A stretch of 50,310 nt of DNA, taken from assembly GCA_004195715.1 (NCBI GenBank), contig PSPX01000012.1, forward strand, positions 1 through 50,310, written 5' to 3'. Shown here one piece after another: positions 18,636 through 29,635 of the stretch (its first letter is position 1; each line of letters starts with the position of its first letter). Origin of the DNA: Methanobacteriota archaeon. GTDB taxonomy: Archaea; Thermoplasmatota; Poseidoniia; Poseidoniales; Thalassarchaeaceae. The position numbers and the translations under genes are program-made. The notes below the pieces were generated by a model, which had not been told where the DNA came from, did no database searches, and saw nothing but the letters and a program-made list of their open reading frames with translations.

Positions 18636-20048
18636 TCATCTAGAAACTGCGGCTATAGTTGCAGACAGCACCGCAGTGAGCCTCTTTGAAGCTGGGATGT
18701 GCAGTTTCTCGTCGGGCCCGTGGGCGTTGTTGCCTGGCCCCCCTGTGCCGGTGCACAGGAACTGGGCATCGGGGTACTTGCCCTGAATCATCGCTAAGAA
18801 TGGAATTGTTCCCCCCAGCCAGATGGTCATCGGGGGCAACCCGCTAATGCTGTTCGCGGCCTCAGAGAGGGCTTGGCTAGCACCGGAAGAGAGGGGTGGG
18901 GCGCGGAAGCCGTCAGAGACTGCATCAGGTGTGAACGTGACTTTAGCGCCGTAGGGTGGATTATCCTCGAGGATTCTCTTAATCTCGGAGATGGAGGCCT
19001 CTGAGTCAACCCCAGGAGGGACTCTGAAACTGAGTTTGAGGTCGGTGTTGGTTCTGAGGACGTTTCCCGCAGTCTGTATTGGGGGCATCCCATCGGACCC
19101 GATTACCGACATGCACGGCCTCCAGTTCATGTTCAGTAGCATCTCTGCCGCACCCGGTGTCTGGGGTCGCATACCGTCGACCACCGGGAGATCGTCCCAT
19201 ACCGTGTCGCCTAGAAGTTCGACTAGTGAATCGGACTGTGCTCTGACCTCCTCGGTGATTGGTACGTGCATCCCAGGGATCAGAACCTCGCCGGTATCCG
19301 AGTCCTCGACCCTGTCGAGTAACATCCTTGCAATCCTGAAGGAAGAGGGTATCACGCCTCCTCCGTGACCGGAGTGAATACCCTCATGGGAGACCTGTAC
19401 GGAGAGGGTGCCGGCCAGTAGCCCACGTAGCGCATCAGTCACCCAGATGTGCTCGTAGTCACCGCCTCCGGTATCGAGCACGACGATGAGATTGGGGCTG
19501 CCGAGGTCGTCGGTCAGGGCGTCAAGGTACTCAGGGAGGTCGTACGAGCCAGATTCCTCACAGGTCTCGATGATAAATCGACAGGTAGGGTATGTAACGC
19601 CCTGCTCCTGTAGCATCCTGACCGAGGTCACGCACAGGTAGCCACCGTACCCATCGTCAAGGGCCCCACGGCCGAACAGCCAAGGCTCACGTCGGACCGC
19701 CTTCCATGGATGCAGACCCTCTGACCACAGCTCCGGACGGGCCGGCTGCTTGTCGAGATGGGAGTAAAACAAGACCTCTCCTGGACCCGTGCCCTCGATT
19801 GTCACCAACAGAACTGGGCTGCGCTCCCCAATGCGGTGGACCTCGTAGGACATACCGTCGATGGACTGTGTGTCGAGCCAGCCGCAGAACAGCTCCACGG
19901 TGGCGTCCAGATCCCCAGTCTCGGCCCAATTGGGATCGAATCCCGGGGAGAGAGCAGGGATAGCCACGAAATCCATCAAACTCGGGAGTATTGACTCCTC
20001 CCACAACTCGTCGCTACGCTGGGCGAGGGCATCGAGATCTGGCTCCAT
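18636..20048 (-). CDS. M20/M28-family metallopeptidase (carboxypeptidase/dipeptidase-like)
   Basis: VLFYSHLDKQPA, GRGALDDGYGGYLC, ETCEESGSYDL, GHGGGVIPSSFRIAR. Confidence 0.9.
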   Translation of the reverse strand: MEPDLDALAQRSDELWEESILPSLMDFVAIPALSPGFDPNWAETGDLDATVELFCGWLDTQSIDGMSYEVHRIGERSPVLLVTIEGTGPGEVLFYSHLDKQPARPELWSEGLHPWKAVRREPWLFGRGALDDGYGGYLCVTSVRMLQEQGVTYPTCRFIIETCEESGSYDLPEYLDALTDDLGSPNLIVVLDTGGGDYEHIWVTDALRGLLAGTLSVQVSHEGIHSGHGGGVIPSSFRIARMLLDRVEDSDTGEVLIPGMHVPITEEVRAQSDSLVELLGDTVWDDLPVVDGMRPQTPGAAEMLLNMNWRPCMSVIGSDGMPPIQTAGNVLRTNTDLKLSFRVPPGVDSEASISEIKRILEDNPPYGAKVTFTPDAVSDGFRAPPLSSGASQALSEAANSISGLPPMTIWLGGTIPFLAMIQGKYPDAQFLCTGTGGPGNNAHGPDEKLHIPASKRLTAVLSATIAAVSR

Positions 20049-20093
20049 GGATTTGTGTGAGGTTCTCAGCACATGGAGTCTTCGTCTGAGCAT

Positions 20094-23000
20094 TCACTGC
20101 TCCGCAGGGCCGCAGATAGGCAGTGCGCCGCGATGGAATGGGCAGTTCTCACAGATGTGGGCAGACTCCACGGGGAGTCTGTCAAAATCCGACAGCGGGG
20201 CGTCCGAGGCCAGAGCCATGCCAGCGGTCCTAACGAGCAGTTCTTCCAACTCCTGTAATGCTTGATTCAGCATCTCCTCGGGGTACTCGACCATCCTGCC
20301 GGTCACTCCAACCAGTATGGCAGGGGGCAAGACGGCCCTGCACCTCAAGTTGGCCGCTTTTCTCGCGTTCTCTATGCTCTGCAACGCTCGATAGTACAGA
20401 GCCAGTTGCATGCGGTGCTTGTTCAGTATATCGAACTCGGCTTCACATGCGGGTCCGGAGTCCTCCGAACCGAGGGCGTCGAGGAGTCCCTCAGAAGAGT
20501 CATTGTCGATTAATCCGGCGTCCTCGGTTTTCAAGTCGACCGCTCGGATGGCAGAATCGCCGTTTGAGGTTGCAGTACAAAGCACGAGATCGATGATTCC
20601 GCTCATCTCGATGGTAGCCATATCCATATTCACCAGAGGCTCGGGTCCCTCGGGACTCCAACGCTGCCTGACCGATCCTCCTGTCTCGACGTCGAGGGCG
20701 ATATGGAACGGCATCTCCGTTCTGAGTCCCTCGAGCCTGTGGTCGTCCACCAATTTACGCTGCACCATTCTGCCCAGAGGTCCGGAGCCAATACGCTCTG
20801 CCATGCCCTCAACCAAAAGACGAGTTCGCTGAAGGTCAGCGTCGGGCGGGAGAAGCTCTGTGAACACCGTGGAATGAGTCTCGGGGTCTGACAGAAGATC
20901 CTCCCTGTGTTCCGTCCATGATGCTTGAAGCGGAGAACTCACCGGCTCGCCGTCGAGACCAGGATTACCGATTCCTATCTCCAGTATTCTGTGGAAGACG
21001 GTACCGAGAGTTGCAGGGTCAACGTTGGCTGGCATCCCTTTCATTGAATGCGCTTGTCCACCAGAGGCTATCGGATCCGGACTCAGGCCGCCCTTGGTCT
21101 CGAACCACTGTCGCCGTTGGCACTCTTGGAACACTGGGAGCCTGTTCGGAGTGATTCTGATTCGGGGAGGTGGGTCCTGCCTAGGAGGAGCGGGGTCCTC
21201 GGTCTCGACCGAAGAACCAGCGGCGTCATCCAACCTCTCGATACGCTGCAGCGGCGTCAGCACTGGCGATTTGTCAGTATCCTCAAAGCAGTCCGGGTGA
21301 TGGAGCACCAGCATGCCTGGGAGTGTCAAGTCGCCGCCAAGAGATGCATTGGAGAACATTCTGGTGGGATTGAAGGTGCGCTGACCTCTGGTTCTGATGG
21401 CCGGAGCGTCCTCGTCGTCACCCTCATCTAGCCACGGTGAAGCGGTTTCCGCTCTCCTCAACGAGCCCTGACGCAATGACTCAATCCACATCTGACCCAA
21501 TTGGGGTATCTTCGTGTCGTAGGTCCAAGGCATCCGCAGACCCTCTCCCTCGGCCCACTCAGTTCCTCTGTTCGAGCCCACCACAATCAGCCTCTCCTCC
21601 GCACGTGTGGCACCTACATACAGTAGCCTGCGAGCCTCGGCGTCCTTGCGGGCCTGATGTAGTACCTGAACGTGGGACCACAATGCAGAGTGGGGGGAGG
21701 AATCGCTAGACCACGGCTTGGGATTTCCTGCGAAAAGCTCGGGGCTCACTATCAAACGGCTGCGGTTCTCGTTCCCCATGTTGGTCTGCCTGTTGGAGAA
21801 GACATCGGCCAATACTACCACCTTGGCCTCAAGCCCTTTGGCGCTGTGAATAGTCATCACCCTGACAGCATCGCCTGGCGGGACGGTGATGGCTTCGAGG
21901 GCGCCGGAACTGCGCTCCCTGAGATCGCGTATCCTGTCCGCTAGGACCATCGCGTCACCGCCGACCTCAGCAGCCAGTGCTCTGACAACGTCAACAATCT
22001 GCTCGACGTCTTGACGCGCGACGGGATCGGGGTAGGCCGTGAGTAGATCGGACCTGTCTATGGTCTCGTCCAGCAGATCGATTAGACGCCCTGATCCGGA
22101 CAGTTGACACCACCTCTCTACCAAGGCCCGTTGAGAATCGCTCAAGCAATGCCCTACTAGTCGGGACAGCATATCTTCTCCTCGTTGTGCACCCCCGATG
22201 TAGTCCTGCAACTGGGCGTCGTCCAAGCCAATCAGGACGGAGCGGGCTACCCAAGAAGCGTGGTGGCGCGACTTAGGTCTAGCGACGAACTGCAGCAGCC
22301 CCTCGAGGGTGTGTGCAGCCGGTCTGTCCAGCAACCCCCCCTCTCGATCTGCCTGAGCTGGGATTCCGTGGTCGTGGAGATGTCTGATAATGACGTCCCT
22401 TATATTCGGCCTAGTGGGAAGCAATATCATGATTTCACTGGGTGAAACGGGGTCTTCGGCATCCACTTGGTGCCACTTCCCATCTGCTGATCTGACACTT
22501 ACTGGGGAACCGTCGATGAGGCTGCCAACGCGTCGGGCTATCAGCAGGGCCTGGCGCTCGAGGGAGTCGGGTTTGCCCGCACCAAACGGATCTAAGTGTG
22601 TGGTCAGATCGGTGGGAGGATTGGTAGCCCCTCCGGTGCTCAACGGGCATATCCACTCGATGGCACCGGGGGTATCGCGCTTGTCCGGGCATGCGAACAG
22701 CGTCTGGGGGGTGGCGTAGAAATCACCATTGGGGAAGAGTCGATGCCTGTCTGAGAAGACGTCTTCCCACCACTCGTTCATCGCTCTCAGAAGCCCTCCG
22801 CTAGTGCGGTAATTCACTTGTAGGGCGATTAATCCCCTCCTACGGTTTTCGACCTCAGTCCCACTCGGTGTGAGCAGGTTGCGATCAGTCGCATCGAAAG
22901 GTATCCAAGCCACTAAATCCCTCCCTCCCTGTTCCATGTACTCGGTGGCTGTTGCGATGGTCAGAGTGTGTGCGTTCCTCGGATCGCGACTGTGGGAGCC

Positions 23001-25010
23001 ACTCCTGAGCGCTGGCTTGCGTGTCAGCTCGGGGACACCCGCCAGTTCGTGGTCGTTCACCGTCATCAGCTGCCTCGCGAATTCGAGGAAGCCAGTGACC
23101 TCTGCCTGTCTGAATGCGTAGATACTCTGCTTAACGTCTCCCACGTAGCAAATCGTTGGCTGCCATGGGGTGTCGGGAGCTTTCGGTTCACCTTCGTCCA
23201 CGCGCCTATCGCCCCAAAGCCTCGAGAGCAATCTCCACTGGAGTGGTGAGTTGTCTTGGGCCTCGTCGATGATGAAGGCTCGGTAGCGTCTCCTGATTGT
23301 CATCAATAGGTTATGCCTGGTCTCGAGGTCGGCGCGGATGGCGCCGAGTCTTGAAGCTGCCTCACCGGCCCTGCTGGGATTAGTCTCCAGTCGTTCGAGG
23401 GCTGCAAACGCCGCATCGATGTGGTCATCACGCCATGGGCTGTCCGTCAACGAGTCCAGTGCATCCTGCATCGAAGAGGGGTAGAACGATCTGCACGTTG
23501 AGGGACAGTTAGCCAAAAGCAGGTCGCCGGCCAGTCTTTGGATATCATCGAAGTCGTGGACCTCGTCCCTTTCCTTGAGTTTCCTGATGATTCCTTGGAA
23601 GCCCCGGTGAGCAAGGTACAGGTCCTGTAGGTTGCGAACTTCGGCATCGAGGGTGAAGTAGTGACTGGAAGCAGGGCCGTCGATTCGCTCGGGTAGGGGA
23701 ATTTGGAGAGGAGAGAGAGGAGGGTTCCAATCTGCAGGAGAGGAAGGAGGAGTTGTGTCACTGAGCAGCATGGCAACCCGCGTGAAGTGTAGCATCAGTC
23801 TGCCGCGGTCGGAGGACCACGCGGATTTGATATCGGTTACTATGCTCCTGATCTCATCCTTGACGCGTGCCTTGGAGCGCGCATCTGGAATCCTCGAGTA
23901 CTTCTCTATGCCAGCCCCCCATGAATCAGAGGGGAGGTGAGAATGAGGGAAGAAGGTGGGGTTGTTCTTCATCAAGGCTGAGGAGTTGAGTGTACAGACT
24001 AGAGTGTGACTCAGCCACGTCAGTTGTCCCCATGCGTCTTCAGGCGGTCCCTCGCTGCTTAGGGAGTCCAAGCAGGCCATTCTGGAATCAGCCGGCCAGC
24101 CGGCGAGTGCCATGGAAGCTGAATTCTCCTTTACCAGATTGCAGAAACGCTGTGTGATCGAATGGATCTCGGTCGCGTGTTCGGCGACCTCGTCGGCATC
24201 GACTGATGCCATGATTTGCTGGTGCAGCAACTCGGAGGTGATGGTGTCGCCATCCATTATCCTGCGAGTTGCCTCCTCGATGAACACAGAACTTCCCACC
24301 AGACTGCGTAACACCCTAGCTGCAGAGTATCGCCCTGAGTAGTGCCGCGCAATTCTGTCTCTGGCTGCTAGTACATCTGGAGCGATCTCGGCCGGGATGC
24401 CCGCATCAACCGCCTCTCCGATATGAGAGACCGAGCCGGGCAACCTCCAGAGGATGTTTAGGGCGGAATCCACCAGTAGAATTCTGCCTGCGTCTGAGAC
24501 GTTGTCTCGGCTTAGGGCGTCTCCGAGGATACCTCGGTACGGCGAGACCAGTTGATTGAGAAACGCGTCGATGGTTCCTATTGGTGCGTCCTCGAGCAGA
24601 GTCAGGAGTTGTTCACTGAATCCCTTGTGCCTGATTCTAGGGTCGCTGCGCCAAGTCCCGTCATCTCCTATGGGGCCTGGCTGCAACCGGGCGATGCTTC
24701 GTCGCAGTCGATCCCTCATCTCATCGGCTGCGCGGTTGGTGAAAGTCAGCAGCACTACCTCGCCCGGAAGTAGGCCACCCCATTCCCTGAGGTCTATGCG
24801 CTCTGCTGCTGGAGCGGCTATCATACCTCCTTGCAACTTGGATGGACGCTCTGGCTTGGGGAGTAGTCGAGTTGCTCTCTGATCCTCGGCCAGATAGTGC
24901 TCGATGACGCGATCAACAATCGTGCTGGTCTTGCCAGTGCCCGCCCCAGCGTCGATGACTATGTGAGCATCCAAATTGAGCGCGAGACGCTGGGCGGTGT
25001 TCAGACGCAT
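20094..25010 (-). CDS. AddA/RecB-like UvrD-family helicase-nuclease
   Basis: Walker A DAGAGTGKTSTIVDRVI; IIDEAQDNSPLQWRLL; VGDVKQSIYAFRQAE; GATRAEERLIVVG; C-terminal GIIDLVL...AVDLKTED plus Cys CENCPFHRGALPIC. Confidence 0.88.
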   Translation of the reverse strand: MRLNTAQRLALNLDAHIVIDAGAGTGKTSTIVDRVIEHYLAEDQRATRLLPKPERPSKLQGGMIAAPAAERIDLREWGGLLPGEVVLLTFTNRAADEMRDRLRRSIARLQPGPIGDDGTWRSDPRIRHKGFSEQLLTLLEDAPIGTIDAFLNQLVSPYRGILGDALSRDNVSDAGRILLVDSALNILWRLPGSVSHIGEAVDAGIPAEIAPDVLAARDRIARHYSGRYSAARVLRSLVGSSVFIEEATRRIMDGDTITSELLHQQIMASVDADEVAEHATEIHSITQRFCNLVKENSASMALAGWPADSRMACLDSLSSEGPPEDAWGQLTWLSHTLVCTLNSSALMKNNPTFFPHSHLPSDSWGAGIEKYSRIPDARSKARVKDEIRSIVTDIKSAWSSDRGRLMLHFTRVAMLLSDTTPPSSPADWNPPLSPLQIPLPERIDGPASSHYFTLDAEVRNLQDLYLAHRGFQGIIRKLKERDEVHDFDDIQRLAGDLLLANCPSTCRSFYPSSMQDALDSLTDSPWRDDHIDAAFAALERLETNPSRAGEAASRLGAIRADLETRHNLLMTIRRRYRAFIIDEAQDNSPLQWRLLSRLWGDRRVDEGEPKAPDTPWQPTICYVGDVKQSIYAFRQAEVTGFLEFARQLMTVNDHELAGVPELTRKPALRSGSHSRDPRNAHTLTIATATEYMEQGGRDLVAWIPFDATDRNLLTPSGTEVENRRRGLIALQVNYRTSGGLLRAMNEWWEDVFSDRHRLFPNGDFYATPQTLFACPDKRDTPGAIEWICPLSTGGATNPPTDLTTHLDPFGAGKPDSLERQALLIARRVGSLIDGSPVSVRSADGKWHQVDAEDPVSPSEIMILLPTRPNIRDVIIRHLHDHGIPAQADREGGLLDRPAAHTLEGLLQFVARPKSRHHASWVARSVLIGLDDAQLQDYIGGAQRGEDMLSRLVGHCLSDSQRALVERWCQLSGSGRLIDLLDETIDRSDLLTAYPDPVARQDVEQIVDVVRALAAEVGGDAMVLADRIRDLRERSSGALEAITVPPGDAVRVMTIHSAKGLEAKVVVLADVFSNRQTNMGNENRSRLIVSPELFAGNPKPWSSDSSPHSALWSHVQVLHQARKDAEARRLLYVGATRAEERLIVVGSNRGTEWAEGEGLRMPWTYDTKIPQLGQMWIESLRQGSLRRAETASPWLDEGDDEDAPAIRTRGQRTFNPTRMFSNASLGGDLTLPGMLVLHHPDCFEDTDKSPVLTPLQRIERLDDAAGSSVETEDPAPPRQDPPPRIRITPNRLPVFQECQRRQWFETKGGLSPDPIASGGQAHSMKGMPANVDPATLGTVFHRILEIGIGNPGLDGEPVSSPLQASWTEHREDLLSDPETHSTVFTELLPPDADLQRTRLLVEGMAERIGSGPLGRMVQRKLVDDHRLEGLRTEMPFHIALDVETGGSVRQRWSPEGPEPLVNMDMATIEMSGIIDLVLCTATSNGDSAIRAVDLKTEDAGLIDNDSSEGLLDALGSEDSGPACEAEFDILNKHRMQLALYYRALQSIENARKAANLRCRAVLPPAILVGVTGRMVEYPEEMLNQALQELEELLVRTAGMALASDAPLSDFDRLPVESAHICENCPFHRGALPICGPAEQ

Positions 25011-28000
25011 CAGAAACCAGCCTCCATCCTGACTTCGCAGACATTCCTTGCCGGACAGTAACCACACACTCCCGGTGATGGGGTCGGGTGGACTCTTCCC
25101 GCAGCGGCCCCGGCTGCGACGCGTAACGCCACTGTTAGGCGCTGTGTGAGCCACGCTCTGAAGTGGTCGCTGTGCGGAGAAGGCAGTTCGTCGGGGAACC
25201 TGTGCAGTGATGTGGTGATGTCCGTACGAGTACCAAGCAGAAGATCCCCGTGAGAGGCAGAGTACTGTGAAGATAGTTCCAGCATGTGCTCGGTATGGTG
25301 ACTGAACAGAGAGATGCCGGCAGCGACCACCAAGTCACCTGGGTGGGCAATCTCCCACGCCCTCGCGTACAGCGCCAGTTGGAGTTCGTCGAGCAACCCA
25401 TCGGAATGTCGTATCTTTGCAGCCTTGCTCTCAGAGGTTTTGAGATCCCTAATTGCCACCAAGCGGCGCGGCCGCCATCCTGAACCGTGGACCCTGAGTG
25501 GAGCGACGCTCTCGTCTCCATCTGGATCTAGCCACTCTTTAGTGGACTCATCCATTGGAAGGATGTCGACCCTGTCTATATAGCCCCGAACCCGAATCGG
25601 CGGGAGCTCCTCGCCTCCAGAGAGATCCGTGGGTATCGATATCTCGATTCCTTTCTCATCGAAGTCTGCCACGCTCCATTCGAGGCATACCGGTGAGGCA
25701 TGACGGACCGTTGATTCGGCCCTTACAATAGTCCCAATCCTTCCCGATGGCGATACAGGGCAGGGATCAGTCAGCCATCGGTTCCACTCGTCTCTGCTCA
25801 TCCCAGTCAGTATCATCAGCCTGTGGGTCGAGACCGCGTCAGTCCTGTCAAGCCAAGGGGCTCGGCTGTCCAGAGACTCGAGTGCTATTCGCATCAGTTC
25901 GTCCTCGCTCCTGCCAGATTGGGCGACGCTGCTGACAGAGTCGCCTTCTCCGAATGGCCTCTCAATACCAATTTCGAACCCAAGGGTCTGACAAATCAGG
26001 TCGTGATGGACGTTGTGAAGTAGCTCACCGTGAGTACGTGGATCCAGATCCTCTGCCTGCAGCTCGTCCTCCTCTGCCCTGAGCCCGTTCGACAACCAAC
26101 CCATTCTCGGACACTTGAGCCAGTAATACAGTCTGCTCGGCGACCAGATGGGGACATCCTGTTCGGCTCCCACTGAATGACCATGCCTCGAATCGCTGAC
26201 ATCCGTACCGGTCGCAGGGGGGGCGAATGGACGGGGGTCGATGGTGGGGGTCCTCTTGCCTCCAGCGACAAAGCCTCCAACCACTGGCCACCTGTTGTGT
26301 GAACGGGGGGGTTTGATGTCGGGCGGTGTCCGACGGGTCAGATCTGCCCTGTCAATGGAGAACAGATGCTGGACAGAAGCTTGGGCTAGGTATCCATCGT
26401 CATCGGCATGGCTCGGTTGCCGTCTCTCGCGATCGCGCTGCAACTCCGAATCCATTGATACCGATATGGCGCTGGGGTTGAGCGGTGCTCGAACTGGTGG
26501 GAGCATGTTCCTGAGGGAGATTCCGTCAGACTGCCTGAGGCCGCGTGGGCTGACCGGTTGCTCGGGTTCGGTGCGCATCACCTCGGCATCGTCATCGGGG
26601 TCGTGGGCTGCTGCCCACTCTCGAATGGGGGCGGCTGCCGGGGACGCGTCGTCGAGGCTTGGGTCGAGGACTAGGACCTCGGGAGCCGCGGCGAGAAGGT
26701 GTTCGAGTTGGTGCCTTGCTGCTCTGATCGGGGCGTCCGGTCGGAGCAGGTCCAGAGAATGTCGCTCCTCGTCACCGAGGAAGGCCATCTTCGGGGCTCT
26801 GAGATCCCATGAAGAACTCGATAGGTTGGCTAGGACGATGGTATCGGCGGTGCAACCGAGAGCGGCGGCGGGAGTGAGTACCCTGACCCTTCCAGAGGCT
26901 AGCGAAGAACCACTTTGAATGCTTGCGGAGCGAACAAGAGGAGTGAACTCATCGACCCAGTTTGGGCCCATTTCAGGTGCGCTGTAACCCATACTGGACT
27001 GCATCAACCTTAGCGTCTGAATGTCCTTGACTACGGCTTGAGCCACCGCTGACGGAGTGGGTCCCTCGCCGTCACACGTTTCCATTGCGGACTCTAGGTC
27101 AATCATTCCAAGCATGGAGAGCAACCAGTCATCGCCGCTGGCTGAGGACTCAATCGCCGGGAGTTTTTGTCCCGTGTGGCAGCCCACTCTACTAGCTTCA
27201 TCGAGGGCTGCGCGGTCCTCTCCCTTGAGCAGCGGCCTCAGAGAATCGGCGACGCAAAGAAGCCACCACTGCGTCGACTCTTTTCTGAACTGGTCGCGCT
27301 CCGATATCGGTGGCCTCGCTATCGTCTGCAGCCATCTAGCGAGAGCCCCGGGGCCACCTAGGACATGCTCGCTCCGAGCCAGCACCGTCAACATATCAGG
27401 GTCAGCACACGGACTGATTCTGTCCTCCGTGGGGTGAGCATCAGGGCTTTCGAACGGCCTGAGTGTAGCTTGCAGTGAGAAAGATCTCAACGCCTCGAGG
27501 GAGAATGCATCGGGACCGTGGGGCAGGGTCGCCAAAGCGACCAGCCAGTGACCCAAAGAATGAGTGTGTGCCGGTTGGCGTGAAGGAGGAAGAGGTATCC
27601 CAAGTGCCTTCAGGCCCCTCTCCCATCGTGGTAGGTTAGACTCCAGAGCTGGGTCCACGATGATGAGATGGGAAGAGGGGCTTGACTCAAGACGCTCTCG
27701 TGTTAACCTAATTGTTGCCTCAAAGGAGTGTTCCTCCCTCTGCAGCAGCACGCGCTCGGTAGACGACTCGGGGGGCGTTGATTCTAGCTGGTGCGGCGGT
27801 ACCCATAGAGGAAGGTTCGATTGGGACTTTATTGGGTGCTGGTCGAGCAGGAGCATGCCGTGGTGTCCGAGCCGAAAGTTACCGGGGTGAGTCAATTGGT
27901 GGATGGGGCAGTGCCTCGAAACTGCGAGCATAATCTCAACGTGCGAGCGGGGCACCCCTGGAGGGTGGTCGAGCATGATTATGCCATCTACATCGAGGAG

Positions 28001-28582
28001 AGAGAATGGCTTTCCTCCTTTGTACAGGCCATCGATAATGCGGGAAGCCACCATATCTGGGTGGGTTCCTCCTAATCGCTTCTCTAGATGCTTGATGATG
28101 GTCCTGAAGGAAGTAATTCCCGGGCCGTCCCAAGCAGAAGCGGCTGACTCACGCGACAGGTACGAGTGCAGTTCGGCCAGAGCTGCGGTCTTTCCCCTGC
28201 CCCACCTCATCTCCGGCAGTGGATTAATCATCGGGAATGCTAGCCTTGCCGCCTCGCGACGGCAGGCCTCATGCAGCACCAGTTCAAAGCCGCCCTCAGT
28301 ACTCAGAACCCTCGGCATCCTCAGATCCGCTACCAGTGAGGACTTCAGCGAGTCGATGGTATGGTGGAGTGTGCTGTCAATCGCCTGATTGCTCGGCATT
28401 CCAGCAAGCGCCTGCTTTCTGGATTCCTCAGTAGGGTAGACGACCAGAACTCTTCCCGAGAGGTCTGACTCGGATCCCGTAGGACCCAGAGACTGTCTCA
28501 AAATATGCTCTGTGAGCCATACCGGGATGTTGCCTCTGGGTACCTCCTCACAAGTCACTTGAACGAGGGTTTCCGAGGACAT
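25010..28582 (-). CDS. AddB-like partner with PD-(D/E)XK nuclease and Fe-S-type Cys cluster
   Basis: GYIDRVDILP...IRDLKTSESK nuclease motifs; C-terminal CGYCPARNVC plus distal KCPRMGWL; 1-nt overlap with the addA-like gene. Confidence 0.8.
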   Translation of the reverse strand: MSSETLVQVTCEEVPRGNIPVWLTEHILRQSLGPTGSESDLSGRVLVVYPTEESRKQALAGMPSNQAIDSTLHHTIDSLKSSLVADLRMPRVLSTEGGFELVLHEACRREAARLAFPMINPLPEMRWGRGKTAALAELHSYLSRESAASAWDGPGITSFRTIIKHLEKRLGGTHPDMVASRIIDGLYKGGKPFSLLDVDGIIMLDHPPGVPRSHVEIMLAVSRHCPIHQLTHPGNFRLGHHGMLLLDQHPIKSQSNLPLWVPPHQLESTPPESSTERVLLQREEHSFEATIRLTRERLESSPSSHLIIVDPALESNLPRWERGLKALGIPLPPSRQPAHTHSLGHWLVALATLPHGPDAFSLEALRSFSLQATLRPFESPDAHPTEDRISPCADPDMLTVLARSEHVLGGPGALARWLQTIARPPISERDQFRKESTQWWLLCVADSLRPLLKGEDRAALDEASRVGCHTGQKLPAIESSASGDDWLLSMLGMIDLESAMETCDGEGPTPSAVAQAVVKDIQTLRLMQSSMGYSAPEMGPNWVDEFTPLVRSASIQSGSSLASGRVRVLTPAAALGCTADTIVLANLSSSSWDLRAPKMAFLGDEERHSLDLLRPDAPIRAARHQLEHLLAAAPEVLVLDPSLDDASPAAAPIREWAAAHDPDDDAEVMRTEPEQPVSPRGLRQSDGISLRNMLPPVRAPLNPSAISVSMDSELQRDRERRQPSHADDDGYLAQASVQHLFSIDRADLTRRTPPDIKPPRSHNRWPVVGGFVAGGKRTPTIDPRPFAPPATGTDVSDSRHGHSVGAEQDVPIWSPSRLYYWLKCPRMGWLSNGLRAEEDELQAEDLDPRTHGELLHNVHHDLICQTLGFEIGIERPFGEGDSVSSVAQSGRSEDELMRIALESLDSRAPWLDRTDAVSTHRLMILTGMSRDEWNRWLTDPCPVSPSGRIGTIVRAESTVRHASPVCLEWSVADFDEKGIEISIPTDLSGGEELPPIRVRGYIDRVDILPMDESTKEWLDPDGDESVAPLRVHGSGWRPRRLVAIRDLKTSESKAAKIRHSDGLLDELQLALYARAWEIAHPGDLVVAAGISLFSHHTEHMLELSSQYSASHGDLLLGTRTDITTSLHRFPDELPSPHSDHFRAWLTQRLTVALRVAAGAAAGRVHPTPSPGVCGYCPARNVCEVRMEAGF

Positions 28583-28657
28583 AGCATCACCGAGCATACA
28601 CAATGGTGGGGTGGGGTTATTCAACCCACCTCAGGGTCGGATACCTAATCTAAGATA

Positions 28658-29635
28658 TCAGCGCTCTCTGCGTGACGGCAGAGAAGCCACAAGAAAACAC
28701 AGCAGTACGGCTACCAACCCCGGTCCCGGTAGAATAGGAGGGCTGCAACAATCCGAAGGTCCTCTCTTTGACCAATCTATTAACAGCACAGCTGAGACAT
28801 CGTCATCATCCCATGCAGGTGGGGCTTCTACAGTCATGGAGCCTTCCAATCCATCCAACTCAATGGCATCATGCAGCACGTGCAGGTAGTCCCCGACACC
28901 ATTCGAGCCGTCCGGGAAACTGGCACTATCCTCGACAAAAAGAAGCCATGGTGTCAGAGCGAAGGTCCAGTAGTCATCATCGTAGTCGACGCGCAGATCA
29001 GTGATGTTCCATGAGAACTGCATCTCACCTGATTCGGTAGCAGAAACAGACATCCGAGCGGTCCCTATGAAGTTCCAAGAAGATCCGGTGGCCAATGATG
29101 TGGAGTAGTCGTTCGTGAGACTGCTCGAACTCGGCCTTGTCCCCATATGCATCCTCTCCCCATCGAACACCGTGGTCGGAGCAAGTCTGGACGCTCCCCC
29201 AAATGCAGTCGAGGCGTCGCCGTAGGTAGACTCCCAACGATACTCTGTGGCATTGTTGCCAAAGGGATCCTCTGGTTCAGACCTGTGCCTGTGATAGTGA
29301 ATGCGCATGACATCGGAATCTCCTATGGTCTCATCGAGAGCCTGTTCCGTAGTCACGCAGTTGAAACACCAGGTGGCGGTGTAGACCTCGACGACCGGAG
29401 TCATCTCAGAGTAGTTGAGTACGATTTCACTGTCTGTCGTCTCGTTGGTCAGAGATATCTCTAGAGCACCGAGGACTCCTCCGGTAACTCCGATTCTTGC
29501 ATCGTTCCACATCGAGCTTTGCTCACTGGTGGCAATGACTTGGGTCGAGGTCGTTAGGAGTAGTACGACCAAGATAATCGGTGTTGCTCTCACATTAGTC
29601 CCTATACATTGGGATATTGAATGCTTCCGGGTCAT
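28658..29635 (-). CDS. Secreted/anchored thioredoxin-fold protein
   Basis: N-terminal signal; [22 protein letters not shown] CxxC; C-terminal TM with RRER tail. Confidence 0.75.
   Translation of the reverse strand: MTRKHSISQCIGTNVRATPIILVVLLLTTSTQVIATSEQSSMWNDARIGVTGGVLGALEISLTNETTDSEIVLNYSEMTPVVEVYTATWCFNCVTTEQALDETIGDSDVMRIHYHRHRSEPEDPFGNNATEYRWESTYGDASTAFGGASRLAPTTVFDGERMHMGTRPSSSSLTNDYSTSLATGSSWNFIGTARMSVSATESGEMQFSWNITDLRVDYDDDYWTFALTPWLLFVEDSASFPDGSNGVGDYLHVLHDAIELDGLEGSMTVEAPPAWDDDDVSAVLLIDWSKRGPSDCCSPPILPGPGLVAVLLCFLVASLPSRRER

Noticed and set aside
26241-26918. 225-aa plus-strand ORF opposite the AddB-like gene
   Set aside because: Arg/Ser-rich shadow ORF with no domain or RBS support; the minus strand carries recognised nuclease motifs.
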